A DNA stretch of 64,000 nt from Stenotrophomonas maltophilia (GCF_001676385.1 NZ_LYVJ01000009.1:1-64000); one strand, 5' to 3'. Shown: positions 38,073-48,930, numbered from the stretch's first letter. Notes: generated by a model not told the origin, from the letters alone. Made by a program: numbers and translations.

Positions 38073-38532
38073 GGTGTCACTTTCTTTGCTCGTGCAAAGA
38101 AAGTAACCAAAGAAACACGCCGCCGGGGCGCGAGCCGGCGCTGCGCGCCGGTTCCCTGCGCTTCTCGGTGAATCAGGGGACGGCGCCGAACTCGCTACGC
38201 TCAGACATCGGCGCCTCTACGCCCCTGATTCCCCTGCGATGCTCGGCTCGCCCAAGGCGGGCCCAAGAGCAAAAACCGCGGCTGCACCCAGTAAACCCAC
38301 GCCGTGCGTGGATGCTCTTGTTGTTGATTTTGACCTTCCAGTCCGCCTTGAGCGAGCCGAGCACCGCAGGTCCGGCGAGGGCGAAGAGGCACGGGTGTCT
38401 GAGCGCAGCGAGTTCCCGTGCCGTCCCTCGACGGGCCGAGGAGCGCAGGGCACCGGCGTGCGCAGCACGTCGGCTCGCGACCGGCGGAGCGTTTCTTTGG
38501 TTACTTTCTTTGCGCGCAAAGAAAGTGACACC
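38073..38532. repeat. 460-bp fold-back (giant imperfect palindrome) element
   Basis: Terminal arms 38073-38120 and 38489-38532 are near-perfect inverted copies (GGTGTCACTTTCTTTGC... with ...GCAAAGAAAGTGACACC), each itself a hairpin. Inside, further pairs share the same centre near 38302: 38188-38209 with 38395-38415 (GAACTCGCTACGCTCAGACA type), and 38241-38260 with 38343-38362 (GCTCGGCTCGCCCAAGGCGG type). The whole element reads as one long palindrome. It fills the gap 38025-38598; no gene is seen in it. It resembles a miniature inverted-repeat element, with no transposase. Confidence 0.8.
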
Positions 38533-38598
38533 TCTCCACAGGCGCGGAAATGATCCGCCGGGCAGCGCCCGGCGCTACCAGTGCGTCGGCGCACGCCG

Positions 38599-39201
38599 CT
38601 ACAGCCACCCCTTCTGCCGCGCCAGCCGGTACGCCTCGATCCGGTTCGCCACACCCAGCTTGCCGATGCACTCGGACAGGTAATTGCGCACCGTCCCGTG
38701 CGACAGCCCCAGCTGTTCGGCGATCTCGCTGGCCGTGCGGCCCTCGCCTGCCAGGCGCAGCACGCGGCGCTCGCGGTCGGTCAGCGGATCGGCCTGCGAC
38801 CACGCATCCAGCGCCAGCTGCGGGTCGATCGCACGGATGCCCTGCTTCACCTTGCGCAATGCCTCGGCCAGGTTCTCAGCCGGTGCATCCTTCAGCAGAT
38901 AGCCCAGCACGCCCGCTTCCAGCGCGCGGCGCAGGAAGCCGGCACGGGCGAAGGTCGTCACGATCACCACCTTGATCGGCAGCTCGTGACGCGCGATGCG
39001 CTGCGCAAGCTCCAGCCCGGACAGGCCCGGCATCTCGATGTCGGTCACCAGGATGTCCGGCTGCAGCTGCTGCAGCATGCGCCAGGCGGCCTCGCCGTCG
39101 GCAGCGCTGCCCAACACCTCGATATCCGGCTCCAGGCCAAGCAGCGCCGACAGTGCGCCACGCACCATTGCCTGGTCCTCGGCCAGCAGGATACGGATCA
39201 T
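38599..39201 (-). CDS. NarL-family response regulator (DesR-like)
   Basis: A 200-residue regulator with an intact receiver (LLAEDQ, DILVTDIEMPG, YLLKDAP) and LuxR HTH (LTDRERRVLRLAGEGRTASEIAEQLGL, HGTVRNYLSECIGKLG). Its ATG overlaps the stop of the kinase gene by 4 bases. The pair is divergent from an efflux operon that it probably controls. Confidence 0.92.
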   Translation of the reverse strand: MIRILLAEDQAMVRGALSALLGLEPDIEVLGSAADGEAAWRMLQQLQPDILVTDIEMPGLSGLELAQRIARHELPIKVVIVTTFARAGFLRRALEAGVLGYLLKDAPAENLAEALRKVKQGIRAIDPQLALDAWSQADPLTDRERRVLRLAGEGRTASEIAEQLGLSHGTVRNYLSECIGKLGVANRIEAYRLARQKGWL

Positions 39202-40421
39202 GCGGTGCCCTCCGGCGCCAATGACGGAGGCGTGCCTGGCGGCAACGGTGCGGTCGCGGCGGCCAATGGCACGCGCACGGTCAGCACCGTGCCCTCGCCT
39301 CGCGCCGACTGCACCACCAGCTGGCCACCCAGTGCGTCCACGCGCTCGCGCATGCCGGACACGCCATTGCCCTCGGCCTGAAGGCCACCACGGCCATCAT
39401 CGCGGACCTGCATCACCAGCATGCGCCCCTCCCGTACGAATTCCACATGCGCCCGGGTGGCCTGCGCATGGCGGGCAATATTGGTGGCCGCCTCGCGCAG
39501 TACCAGGGCCAGGCCGCGTTCAACGTCCACCGGCATCGCCGGAGGCGCTGCGTAATGCAGGTGCACCTGCTGGCATTCCAGCAGCAACCGAGCCGAGGCC
39601 AGTTCACCGGCAAGATCACTGGCACGGATGCCGGTCACCGCGCTACGCACCTGCATCAGTGCGTCGCGGGCAATCTCTTCGGCTTCACCGATCTCCTGCC
39701 GCGCGCGTGCATCTCCACGATCGTGCAGCTTGCGCGCCAGTTCCAGCTTCAATGTAATCAGCGACAGAGTATGACCCAGCAGATCATGAAGGTCGCGGCC
39801 GATGCGCTCGCGCTCTGCGGTGGCGGCCAGGCGCCGCACCTCCTCCTGCGACAGCTGCAGGGCGGCGTCCTTCTGCTGGTTGAGCGCCTCCACGTTCACC
39901 ACCAGTCCCACGATGTAGGAGACGGCGGGAATCCAGACCAGGCTCTGCCATGGATAGTGAAACAGCATCGCCAGCGCGCAGAACAGGAGGTTGAGGGCCG
40001 TCAGCTGCAGCAGGTACCGCCACCAACCGCCTCGGCCGCTCACCCGCATCAATACGCAGCCGAACACGAAGTAGGTCAGCCCGGCCGGATACCAGGGCAG
40101 CAGTGCCAGGGCCAGCGCGACCAGGCCGAGCGCATGGCGGGGCGCCTGGTGGCGCGGCACCATCAGCGCCCTGGCGTAAAGCAGGAGGAAGACGGGATAG
40201 GAGCCCAGCGTCAGCAGCAGCCAGCGCCGGGTGAACCCGCTGCCAAGCAGCGGCGTCAGGAAGATCCACACCGACCACAGCAGATGGATCGCCTCGCTCC
40301 AGGGTGACTTGCCGCGGCGCAGGGTGTCGGCCACCGCCGAATCCGGCGCAGGGCGCAGCAGGGAGGCAAGCCAGCTCGACGGCACGGGCGGATCCAGGCG
40401 AGGAAGACCGTTGCCGATCAT
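39198..40421 (-). CDS. Sensor histidine kinase (DesK-like, HisKA_3)
   Basis: A 407-residue kinase. Four to six membrane helices in the first ~190 residues (LLWSVWIFLTPLLGS, LLLTLGSYPVFLLLY, LGLVALALALLPW and others) are followed by the HisKA_3 box ERIGRDLHDLLGHTLSL and an HATPase with LREAATNIARHAQ and GVSGMRERVDALGG. It has no obvious extracytoplasmic domain, so it likely senses the membrane itself. Start ATG 40421 is one choice; longer N-termini are possible. Confidence 0.9.
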   Translation of the reverse strand: MIGNGLPRLDPPVPSSWLASLLRPAPDSAVADTLRRGKSPWSEAIHLLWSVWIFLTPLLGSGFTRRWLLLTLGSYPVFLLLYARALMVPRHQAPRHALGLVALALALLPWYPAGLTYFVFGCVLMRVSGRGGWWRYLLQLTALNLLFCALAMLFHYPWQSLVWIPAVSYIVGLVVNVEALNQQKDAALQLSQEEVRRLAATAERERIGRDLHDLLGHTLSLITLKLELARKLHDRGDARARQEIGEAEEIARDALMQVRSAVTGIRASDLAGELASARLLLECQQVHLHYAAPPAMPVDVERGLALVLREAATNIARHAQATRAHVEFVREGRMLVMQVRDDGRGGLQAEGNGVSGMRERVDALGGQLVVQSARGEGTVLTVRVPLAAATAPLPPGTPPSLAPEGTA

Positions 40422-40769
40422 GCCAGTTCGGCCGATGCCGCGCAGGTGGCCTGGCCGGCATCGGCCGGACACGTGCCCCGGCGCAACGATGCGCGGATCG
40501 CGGTACTCTTGCCGGCGCCGTGGCGGCCCGCCTGCAATGGCCGCAGGCGCAGACGCAAGGTAATCGGATCCATGGGCGGTACCGGTAGCGGGGAGGTTGC
40601 CATCCTGTGCCGCCAGGGTCACATTCGGCAGGTGCCGCCGTCAGTGTCTTCGGATGACAGCTGTCACTGCCGTTGATGCCGTGGCTGCCCTCATGCTGTA
40701 CCGCACGCTCCACCACCGGAACCGCCGCCGCCCGCGCTTCCGGCCACACCCGACCCAAGAACGTCTGTG
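40422..40769. promoter_or_regulatory. divergent control region of kinase and exporter operon
   Basis: A 348-bp region without a convincing gene. It contains a perfect 12-bp palindrome TGACAGCTGTCA at 40655-40666, about 105 bp before the adaptor start, of the kind bound by NarL-type dimers. The neighbouring RR is the obvious candidate, though this is inferred. Confidence 0.5.
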
Positions 40770-42026
40770 ATGGAACGAATGAACGCTTCTGCCGAGCTGT
40801 TGAAGGAACTCCGCATCGATCGCAAGTCGCCACCACCGGCCACCGGAGGCAATGGCGGGAGCCGCCGCGGATTGTGGATCGCGGTGGCCGTGATCATCCT
40901 GCTGCTGGCTGCAGCGGCCTTCGTGCTGTTCGGCCGTACCCCCGCAGTGGAGGTGGAAACCGCACCGGCGGTCGCCATCCAGCAGGGCAGCGCCAGCAGT
41001 TCGGTGCTTGATGCCAGTGGCTACGTGGTTGCACGGCGCATGGCTACGGTATCGGCCAAGATCACCGGCAAGGTACGCGAAGTGATGATCGAGGAAGGCA
41101 TGCGGGTCGAGGCCGGCCAGGTGATGGCCACGCTCGACCCGATCGATGCCGACGCCCAGCGCAGCCTGTATGCCTCGCAGCTGCAGGCTGCACGCAGCCA
41201 GGTGGCCGGGCTGGAGGCACAGCAGAAGCAGGCCGCCGCCGAAGCCAGCCGCCTGCAGGCGCTGGTCGGCCAGCAACTGGTCTCGCGCTCGCAGTACGAC
41301 CAGGCCGTGGCCCAGCGCGACAGCCTGCGCGCGCAACTGGACACCGCCCGGCGCAATGTCAGGGTGGCCAACGATCAGTTGGCCATCGCCGACCTGGGCG
41401 TGGACAACAACATCGTGCGTGCGCCGTTTTCTGGCGTAGTCACCGCCAAGGCGGCACAGCCCGGCGAGATCGTTTCGCCGCTGTCGGCCGGCGGCGGCTT
41501 CACCCGCACCGGCATCGGCACCATCGTCGACATGGACTCGCTGGAGATCGAAGTCGAGGTGGGCGAGGCCTTCATCGGCCGCGTGCAGCCGAAGATGCCG
41601 GTGGAAGCCACGCTCAATGCCTATCCGGAGTGGAAGATCCCGGGCGAGGTCATTGCCATCATCCCCACCGCCGACCGCGGCAAGGCCACGGTGAAGGTGC
41701 GCGTGGCACTGAAGGTGAAGGACCCGCGCATCGTGCCGGAAATGGGCGTGCGGGTCAGCTTCCTGGAACAGGCGCAGCCGCAGGCGGCCGCCACGCCGCA
41801 GGGCGTGCGCGTGCCCGGCGGCGCCGTGGTCCAGCGCGAGGGCGCATCGGTGGCCTTCGTGCTGGGTGACGAGAACCGCGTGCAGCAGCGCGCGGTCGAG
41901 GCCGGCCAGGCGATGGGCAAGGACCGCCAGATCCTCAAGGGCGTGAGCGCAGGTGAATCGGTGGTGGTGAACCCGCCGGACACCCTGCGCGATGGCGCCA
42001 AGGTGCAACTGAAACAAGCGCAGTAA
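40770..42026 (+). CDS. MacA-like periplasmic adaptor (HlyD/RND family)
   Basis: A 418-residue membrane fusion protein. A short N-terminus, one membrane helix (LWIAVAVIILLLAAAAFVLF), a lipoyl half (TVSAKITGKVREVMIEEGMRVEAGQVMATLD), a coiled coil (SQVAGLEAQQKQAAAEASRLQALVG), the second lipoyl half (NNIVRAPFSGVVTAKAAQPGE), and beta-barrel domains follow. It starts a four-gene operon with an ATPase and two FtsX-type permeases. GTG at 40767 is an alternative start. Confidence 0.92.
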   Translation: MERMNASAELLKELRIDRKSPPPATGGNGGSRRGLWIAVAVIILLLAAAAFVLFGRTPAVEVETAPAVAIQQGSASSSVLDASGYVVARRMATVSAKITGKVREVMIEEGMRVEAGQVMATLDPIDADAQRSLYASQLQAARSQVAGLEAQQKQAAAEASRLQALVGQQLVSRSQYDQAVAQRDSLRAQLDTARRNVRVANDQLAIADLGVDNNIVRAPFSGVVTAKAAQPGEIVSPLSAGGGFTRTGIGTIVDMDSLEIEVEVGEAFIGRVQPKMPVEATLNAYPEWKIPGEVIAIIPTADRGKATVKVRVALKVKDPRIVPEMGVRVSFLEQAQPQAAATPQGVRVPGGAVVQREGASVAFVLGDENRVQQRAVEAGQAMGKDRQILKGVSAGESVVVNPPDTLRDGAKVQLKQAQ

Positions 42027-42128
42027 CGGCCTGGCGCCTGCGGGCGCCGCCGGCAGCACCGCTCGACGCACGCCTGCGGCCTCCGCCGGTGCGCTTCCCC
42101 GTTTCCCGCCTCCCGTGGAGAACCACCC

Positions 42129-42818
<690 letters not shown>

Positions 42819-42831
42819 CGGAGGCACGGCG

Positions 42832-43989
42832 ATGAAATACTTCTCGTTGGTGTGGGCACAGCTGTTCCGCAGCCGCACCCGCACCTTGCTCACCCTGCTC
42901 TCGGTGGTGGCTGCGTTCCTGCTGTTCGGCATGCTCGACTCGGTGCGGGTGGCGTTCTCTTCCGGTGGCAGCGTGGAAGGCGCCAACCGCCTGATCGTAG
43001 CCTCGCGGCTGTCGATCACGCAGTCGCTGCCGATCCGCCTGGAAACCCAGGTCCGGCAGGTGGCCGGCGTGCGCGACGTCGCCTACGGCATGTGGTTCGG
43101 CGGCATCTACCAGGACCCGAAGAACTTCTTCCCGAATTTCTCGGTCTCGCCCAACTACTTCGATGTGTACCGCGAGCTGCAGATCGACCCGGCGCAGCTG
43201 GAGGACTGGAAGCAGACCCGCACCGGCGCCATTGTCGGCGAGACACTGGCCAAGCAGTTCGGCTGGAAGATCGGCGATACCATTCCGCTGCAGGCAACGA
43301 TCTTTCCGCGTGGCGGCAGCAACGACTGGCCGCTGGTGCTGAAGGGCATCTACCGCTCCAAGGATCGTGCGCTGGCCGCCAATGAAGAACGCCAGTTGAT
43401 GATGAACTGGAAGTACTTCGATGAATCCAACGACTACATCAAGAACCAGGTGAGCTGGTACACGGTGACGCTGGACAATCCGGACCAGTCTTCGCGGGTG
43501 GCACAGGCGATCGACGCGATCTCGGCCAACTCCGACCACGAGACCAAGACCCAGACCGAATCGGCATTCCAGCAGGCGTTCGTCAAGCAGTTCGCGGACA
43601 TCGGCATGATCGTCACCTCGATCATGGGCGCGGTGTTCTTCACCCTGCTGCTGCTGACCGGCAACACCATGGCGCAGGCCGTGCGCGAACGCATTCCGGA
43701 ACTGGCCACGCTGAAGACGCTGGGCTTCAAGGACAGCACCGTGCTGACCCTGGTGATGGTGGAGTCGGTGCTGCTGATCGGCCTGGGCGGCCTGATCGGC
43801 ATGGGCCTGGCTGCGCTGATCCTGCCAGCGATCGGGCCGAAGAGCATGGGCATGCTGCCGCCACACGTACCGACGCCGACCTGGCTGATGGGCCTGGGCC
43901 TGATCGTAGTGATCGGCATCATCGTCGGCCTGCTGCCGGCGCTGCGTGCCAAGCGCCTGAAAATCGTCGATGCACTGGCCGGCCGCTGA
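42832..43989 (+). CDS. FtsX-domain ABC permease 1
   Basis: A 385-residue permease with an N-terminal helix ([19 protein letters not shown]), a ~230-residue periplasmic (MacB_PCD) domain, and three C-terminal helices ([60 protein letters not shown]). The four-helix FtsX topology matches MacB/LolC. It is 13 nt after the ATPase. Confidence 0.93.
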   Translation: MKYFSLVWAQLFRSRTRTLLTLLSVVAAFLLFGMLDSVRVAFSSGGSVEGANRLIVASRLSITQSLPIRLETQVRQVAGVRDVAYGMWFGGIYQDPKNFFPNFSVSPNYFDVYRELQIDPAQLEDWKQTRTGAIVGETLAKQFGWKIGDTIPLQATIFPRGGSNDWPLVLKGIYRSKDRALAANEERQLMMNWKYFDESNDYIKNQVSWYTVTLDNPDQSSRVAQAIDAISANSDHETKTQTESAFQQAFVKQFADIGMIVTSIMGAVFFTLLLLTGNTMAQAVRERIPELATLKTLGFKDSTVLTLVMVESVLLIGLGGLIGMGLAALILPAIGPKSMGMLPPHVPTPTWLMGLGLIVVIGIIVGLLPALRAKRLKIVDALAGR

Positions 43990-44001
43990 GGAGGATTGCA
44001 G

Positions 44002-45318
44002 ATGAACAAGCTCAAGAAGTGGCTGGGCAACGGTGTAACCGTGCTGCTGCTTGCGATCGGCCTGGTACTGTGGATCGGCCTGCCGTGGATCGGTGTTCTG
44101 GCCGTCGCCGCGCTGGTGGCGTTGTGGCTGCTGCTGACCCGCAGTGGACGGCTGGCGCTGGCCGCTACCCGTATCGGCGTGGCCAGCCTGCCGCAGCGCT
44201 GGGGCGCCTCCTCGGTGATCGTGGTCGGCATTGCTGGCGTGGTCGGCGTGCTGGTAGCAATGCTGGCAATGGGCGAAGGCTTCCAGGCCACGCTCAACAA
44301 CACCGGGGACGACACCACCGCCATCGTGCTGCGCGGCGGATCGCAGGCGGAGACCAACTCGGTGATCACCCGCGAGCAGGTACCGATGCTGTCGACCCTG
44401 CCCGGCATCAGCCGCGATGCACAGGGCCGGCCGTTGCTGTCGCCGGAGCTGTCGCAGGTGGTCAATCTTGTCTCGAAGTCCGATGGCACCGACGTCAACG
44501 CGCAGTTCCGCGGTGTCGGTCCCCAGGCCTGGGCAGTGCATGACAAGGTCAGGATCGTCGAAGGTCGCAAGTTCGCCACCGGCCTGCGTGAGATCGTCGT
44601 CGGCCAGGGCGCCAAGGGCCAGTTCCGCGACATGGAGGTCGGCAGGACGCTGACCCTCGGCAACCAGACCTGGACCGTGGTTGGCGTGTTCGCCACCGGC
44701 GATGCACACGATTCGGAGCTGTGGACCGACGCCGATACGCTGGCCACCACCTACCAGCGCAGCGCCTGGCAGTCGATCAGCGTGCGCACCGAAGGCAAGC
44801 CCGGCTTCGAGCAGTTCAAGGCTGCCGTCGCCGCCGACCCGCGCCTGAAACTGGATGTGGAGACCACCCGGGTGTACTACAGCAAGCAGGGCGGCGGCCT
44901 GACCAAGCTGATCGACATCCTTGGCAAGGTGATCGGCACGATCATGGCGGTGGGCGCAGTGTTCGGCGCGCTCAACACCATGTATGCCGCCGTGGCGACG
45001 CGGGCCCGTGAAATCGCCACCATGCGCGCGATCGGCTTCCGTGGCCTGCCCGTGGTGACGGCGGTGATGCTGGAGACCATGCTGCTGGCCCTGCTCGGCG
45101 GCCTGCTCGGTTGCGCGGTGGCCTGGCTGCTGTTCAATGGCTACAGCGTGTCCACCATCGGCAGCAACTTCAGCGCGGTGGTGTTCAAGTTCCATGTGTC
45201 GCCGGAACTGCTGTGGACCGGCCTGAAATGGGCGCTGGGCATCGGCCTGGTCGGCGGCCTGTTCCCGGCGCTGCGCGCGGCGCGTTTGCCGATCACCACG
45301 GCGTTGCGCGAAACCTGA
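44002..45318 (+). CDS. FtsX-domain ABC permease 2
   Basis: A 438-residue partner permease, with two N-terminal helices (VTVLLLAIGLVLWIGLPWI, VIVVGIAGVVGVLVAMLAM), a large periplasmic part, and three C-terminal helices (IIGTIMAVGAVFGALNTM, LETMLLALLGGLLGCAVAWL, ALGIGLVGGLFPALRAA). A GAGGAGG site lies before ATG 44002. It closes the operon at the strong terminator. Confidence 0.93.
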   Translation: MNKLKKWLGNGVTVLLLAIGLVLWIGLPWIGVLAVAALVALWLLLTRSGRLALAATRIGVASLPQRWGASSVIVVGIAGVVGVLVAMLAMGEGFQATLNNTGDDTTAIVLRGGSQAETNSVITREQVPMLSTLPGISRDAQGRPLLSPELSQVVNLVSKSDGTDVNAQFRGVGPQAWAVHDKVRIVEGRKFATGLREIVVGQGAKGQFRDMEVGRTLTLGNQTWTVVGVFATGDAHDSELWTDADTLATTYQRSAWQSISVRTEGKPGFEQFKAAVAADPRLKLDVETTRVYYSKQGGGLTKLIDILGKVIGTIMAVGAVFGALNTMYAAVATRAREIATMRAIGFRGLPVVTAVMLETMLLALLGGLLGCAVAWLLFNGYSVSTIGSNFSAVVFKFHVSPELLWTGLKWALGIGLVGGLFPALRAARLPITTALRET

Positions 45319-45350
45319 GCATCACGCACCGATTGAATGGACGTTCTGCA

Positions 45351-45383
45351 GGGGGACGGGGCGAAGGCTCCGTCCCCCTTTTT
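45351..45383 (+). terminator. Rho-independent terminator of the exporter operon
   Basis: GGGGGACGGGGC...GCTCCGTCCCCC with a T5 run. Confidence 0.9.
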
Positions 45384-45393
45384 GTCTCTGGAC

Positions 45394-45693
45394 TCAGAAG
45401 CCCGGCGAGGTGGCGCCGGATGACAGGGCGCGCAGTGCCTGATGCTGGCGCAGGGCTTCCTCAGGCGCATATGCCGCGCCAAGCGCGTGCTGCTCGCCCG
45501 TCTGCGTGTCGAAGAAGATCGGCCCATTACCGGCCAACGCATCCGAGATCTCGCCGGATTGCAGGTAGCGCAACGACTGGAAGCAGAACAGCCAGCCTCC
45601 GACCACCTCATGCTCGTGCGTGATGACAACCGGCTCTTCGTCGTCGGCGAGAGCGGCCTCCACGCGACGGCGTGCCTCTTCAAGATGAATCAC
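45394..45693 (-). CDS. Orphan YrhB/Imm35-like immunity protein
   Basis: A 99-residue protein beginning VIHLEEARRRVEAALA, with DEEPVVITHEHEVVGGWLFCFQSLRYL and GNGPIFFDTQTGEQHALG, patterns of the YrhB (Imm35) family found as immunity or chaperone-like partners of polymorphic toxins. No toxin gene is adjacent. GTG at 45693 has AAGGAG 8 nt upstream. The family call is from memory of the motif layout. Confidence 0.75.
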   Translation of the reverse strand: MIHLEEARRRVEAALADDEEPVVITHEHEVVGGWLFCFQSLRYLQSGEISDALAGNGPIFFDTQTGEQHALGAAYAPEEALRQHQALRALSSGATSPGF

Positions 45694-46049
45694 TCCTCCA
45701 TCTCCTTCGCTCGGTGACAACGCGACAAGCATTCCATGCAGGCGGGCGCGTCACAACTGAAGAGCGCCTGCGCATGGCTGTGCACTGCGACGTGTTGTCG
45801 CTAGCACTCAAGCATGCCGGGTTTGTGCCGCTATCGATGCCTCTGCGCATCGCAAACGCAACGCGCGTGACGTTGCGCACATCGCATCTGTGGATTGTTG
45901 GTTGCGATTCATTTTCGCGCCCATCCGCGGCGCAGTGACAAACAGTTTCGAATGAAAACACTCTAGAATCCCGCCCCCCACGTTGGTTTGCAGCACCCCA
46001 CGCGCCCATAGACGGGCGCTTGTTTTTACTGAAACACGAGATTTCACGG
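45694..46049. other. intergenic region before the TonB receptor
   Basis: A 356-bp stretch, relatively A+T-rich at 45925-45990 (GTGACAAACAG..., TAGAAT), where the receptor promoter probably lies. I could not fix -35/-10 elements with good spacing. No coding potential is seen. Confidence 0.4.
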
Positions 46050-48875
46050 ATGTCCCTGAAGACCACCCCGCTGCGCAACGCGATCGCCATCGCGCTCGCT
46101 GCCAGCTGCACCACCCCCGCCTTTGCACAGGATGCGGGCGACAACACCACCAACCTCGACCGCATCGAGATCACCGGCTCGCGCATCCGCCAGGCCAGCG
46201 TTGAAACCGCACAGCCGGTCGTGGCGCTGAACCGCGCCGAGATCGAGAAGAAGGGCTACGTCAACGTCGCCGACATCCTGCAGGACGTGACTGCTGCCGG
46301 TTCTCCGAGCATGAGCCGCGCCTCGTCGCTGACATCCTCGCGGGACTTCGGCGGCATGTACGTGAGCCTGCGCAACCTGGGCCCGGAACGCAGCCTGGTG
46401 CTGATCGACGGCCGTCGCATGGGCGTCAGCGCCGGTGGCTACTCCGACCTGGCTTCGATCCCCTCGGCCATCGTCGAGCGCGTCGAAGTACTGACCGACG
46501 GCGCTTCAGCGCTGTACGGCTCGGACGCCATCGCCGGCGTAGTCAACATCATTACCCGCAAGAACTTCGATGGTGGCGAAGCCAGCGCCTACGTCGGCCA
46601 GTACAGTGAAGGCGACGGCCAGAAGCGCGCCTACAGCGCCACCTTCGGCAAGACCTTCGAGCGCGGCTGGTTCAGCGTCGGTGCCGAGCGCACCCGGGAA
46701 GACGAAGTGATGGGCGGCGCGCGTGAGTTCAGCCGCTACGTCAACGGCCCGCGCCACCCCGACGATGGCCTCAACGGCACCACGGCATGGGGCACCGTCA
46801 CCGTCGGCGGCAAGCCGCTGACCGTCGGCCCGGGCGGCGACCCGACCCATGCCGGCAACTTCCACGCGCCCGACCCGGCCGATGGTGCCAACACCAAGAC
46901 CAACATGAGCCTGCTGACCGGCCTGGAGCGCACCTCGGTGTTCGCCAACGGCGGCTTCTCGATCAACGACGACCTGCGCATCGTCGCCGACGCAATGTAC
47001 AGCAAGCGCGAATCGACCAAGCATCTGGCCGGTTACCCGTATTCGGTCAGCGCCGCACAGGCCCGTAGCGGAAGCCGCGCCGCGCTGTCCCGGGACAGCG
47101 CGTTCAACCTGTGGGGCCAGGACGTGCTGTTCTCGCACCGCACCGAAGAAATGCTGCGTGGCACCGAAAATACCCTGGAAACCAAGCGCGGCAGCCTGGG
47201 CCTTGAAGGCAGCTTCGAGACCGGCTCGCGCTACTGGGACTGGAACGTCAGCTACACGTACAACCGCAATGAGGGCGAGCGTGTCGGCACCGGCAGCATG
47301 TACCAGCCGCATGTCAATCTTGCCGTTGGCCCGTCCTTCATCGAGAACGGCGTGGCTTACTGCGGTACCCGTGACGCCGTGATCGCCGGCTGCGTGCCGT
47401 GGAACCCGGCTGCCCCGATGGGCTACACCGGCCCGGGTTCGCTGAGCAACCAGGACGTGCAGGACTACCTGTTCGCCCGCTTCGTCGATCGGAGCGAGAC
47501 CACCACCAAGGTGGCCAGCGCCAACATCTCCGGCTCCCTGTTCTCGTTGCCTGCCGGCGACATCATGGCCGCGATGGGCTTCGAGCACCGCTCCGAAGAA
47601 GCACGCTACACCCCGGACCTGCGGGTGCAGAACGGCCAGATCGCCGGCACCAGCGGCAAGCCGACCCAGGGCGACTACTCGCTCAACGAGGCCTACCTGG
47701 AACTGCAGGTACCGCTGCTGGCCGACGTTGCCTTCGCGCGCGAGCTGTCGCTGGACGTGGCAGGTCGCTACTCGGACTACAACAACTTCGGTTCGACCAC
47801 CAACAGCAAGTTCGGCCTGAAGTGGAAGCCGATCGACAGCCTGCTGGTGCGTGCCACCTACGGCACCGGCTTCCGTGCCCCGACCGTGGACGACCTGTAT
47901 GGCGGCACCGTCAGCAGCCGTGACTCGTTCACCGACCCCTGCGATACCTCGTTCGGTACTGCTGCCACCAGCCCGACCGTCGCCGCTCGTTGCCAGGCGC
48001 TGAAGGTGCCGGCCAACTTCCGCCAGGTCAACAGCGACGGCAGCGTGGCCAGCAAGCCGGGCCAGCAGGCCACCACCGATTTCAACTCGGGCTCCAACCC
48101 GAACCTGAAGCCGGAAACCGCCAAGACCTGGACTGTCGGCCTGGTCTACAGCCCGGACTTCGTGCAGGGCCTGGATGTCAGCCTGGACTGGTGGAAGATC
48201 CGCATCGACAACGCCATCGTCGGTGAGTCGGCCACCAACATCCTGGAGCAGTGCTACGTGCAGGGTTCGGACGCTGCCTGCGGCCGCTTCAGCCGTGGCA
48301 GCAACGGCCAGGTCAATGCGCTGGACCGCTCGCTGGTCAACGCCGGCTATCGCGAAACTGCCGGCTATGACATCAGTGCACGCTACCGCCTGCCGGATAC
48401 CGCGTTCGGCAGGTTCGCCGTTACCTGGAACACCACCTATACCGACTACCTGGAGCAGCGCAACGACAACGCCGCTACCACGCCGGTGGAACAGCTGACC
48501 AGCTGGGGCGGCAACTTCCGCGTGCGTTCCACCTTCAACCTGGACTGGCAGTACGGCAACCTTGGGGTCGGCTGGACCGCGCGCTACTACTCCAGCATGA
48601 AGGAGAAGTGTTCCTACATGGACGAGTGCAACCTGCCGGGCTTCAGCTCGGCCTACACCGATGCCTCGCCGACCAACAAGGTGGGCTCGAACACCTTCCA
48701 CGACCTGCAGGTGCGCTACAGCCTGCCGTGGAATGGCACCGTGTCGCTGGGCCTGAACAATGTGTTCGACCACCAGGGCCCGGTCATGTACAGCCAGCCC
48801 AACAGCAGCTTCGTCTACTACGGCGGCTTCGACATCGGCCGTTTCATGTACATGAAGTACCAGCAGCGCTTCTGA
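46050..48875 (+). CDS. TonB-dependent outer-membrane receptor
   Basis: A 941-residue receptor. The signal peptide ends at TTPAFAQ; a TonB-box-like LDRIEITGSRI follows, then the plug (DILQDVTAAGSPSMSRASSL, GPERSLVLIDGRRMGVSAGG, ERVEVLTDGASALYGSDAIAGVVNI) and a 22-strand-type barrel ending in aromatic F (MYMKYQQRF). Strongly like the Xanthomonas oar/uptake receptors of sugar or peptide scavenging. No transporter neighbours hint at the substrate. The start is ATG 46050. Confidence 0.95.
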   Translation: MSLKTTPLRNAIAIALAASCTTPAFAQDAGDNTTNLDRIEITGSRIRQASVETAQPVVALNRAEIEKKGYVNVADILQDVTAAGSPSMSRASSLTSSRDFGGMYVSLRNLGPERSLVLIDGRRMGVSAGGYSDLASIPSAIVERVEVLTDGASALYGSDAIAGVVNIITRKNFDGGEASAYVGQYSEGDGQKRAYSATFGKTFERGWFSVGAERTREDEVMGGAREFSRYVNGPRHPDDGLNGTTAWGTVTVGGKPLTVGPGGDPTHAGNFHAPDPADGANTKTNMSLLTGLERTSVFANGGFSINDDLRIVADAMYSKRESTKHLAGYPYSVSAAQARSGSRAALSRDSAFNLWGQDVLFSHRTEEMLRGTENTLETKRGSLGLEGSFETGSRYWDWNVSYTYNRNEGERVGTGSMYQPHVNLAVGPSFIENGVAYCGTRDAVIAGCVPWNPAAPMGYTGPGSLSNQDVQDYLFARFVDRSETTTKVASANISGSLFSLPAGDIMAAMGFEHRSEEARYTPDLRVQNGQIAGTSGKPTQGDYSLNEAYLELQVPLLADVAFARELSLDVAGRYSDYNNFGSTTNSKFGLKWKPIDSLLVRATYGTGFRAPTVDDLYGGTVSSRDSFTDPCDTSFGTAATSPTVAARCQALKVPANFRQVNSDGSVASKPGQQATTDFNSGSNPNLKPETAKTWTVGLVYSPDFVQGLDVSLDWWKIRIDNAIVGESATNILEQCYVQGSDAACGRFSRGSNGQVNALDRSLVNAGYRETAGYDISARYRLPDTAFGRFAVTWNTTYTDYLEQRNDNAATTPVEQLTSWGGNFRVRSTFNLDWQYGNLGVGWTARYYSSMKEKCSYMDECNLPGFSSAYTDASPTNKVGSNTFHDLQVRYSLPWNGTVSLGLNNVFDHQGPVMYSQPNSSFVYYGGFDIGRFMYMKYQQRF

Positions 48876-48930
48876 GCCTGCGTCCGCGTTCCCGCCGCAG
48901 CCATCTCTCTCCTGGCTGTGGATGGAAGCA

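Noticed and set aside
38001..38683. several ORFs over the fold-back element
   Set aside because: They differ in each strand and follow the palindrome; no gene-like composition.
46506..48773. 755-codon open frame on the minus strand
   Set aside because: Antisense to the TonB receptor, which is fully conserved in sense; no motif.
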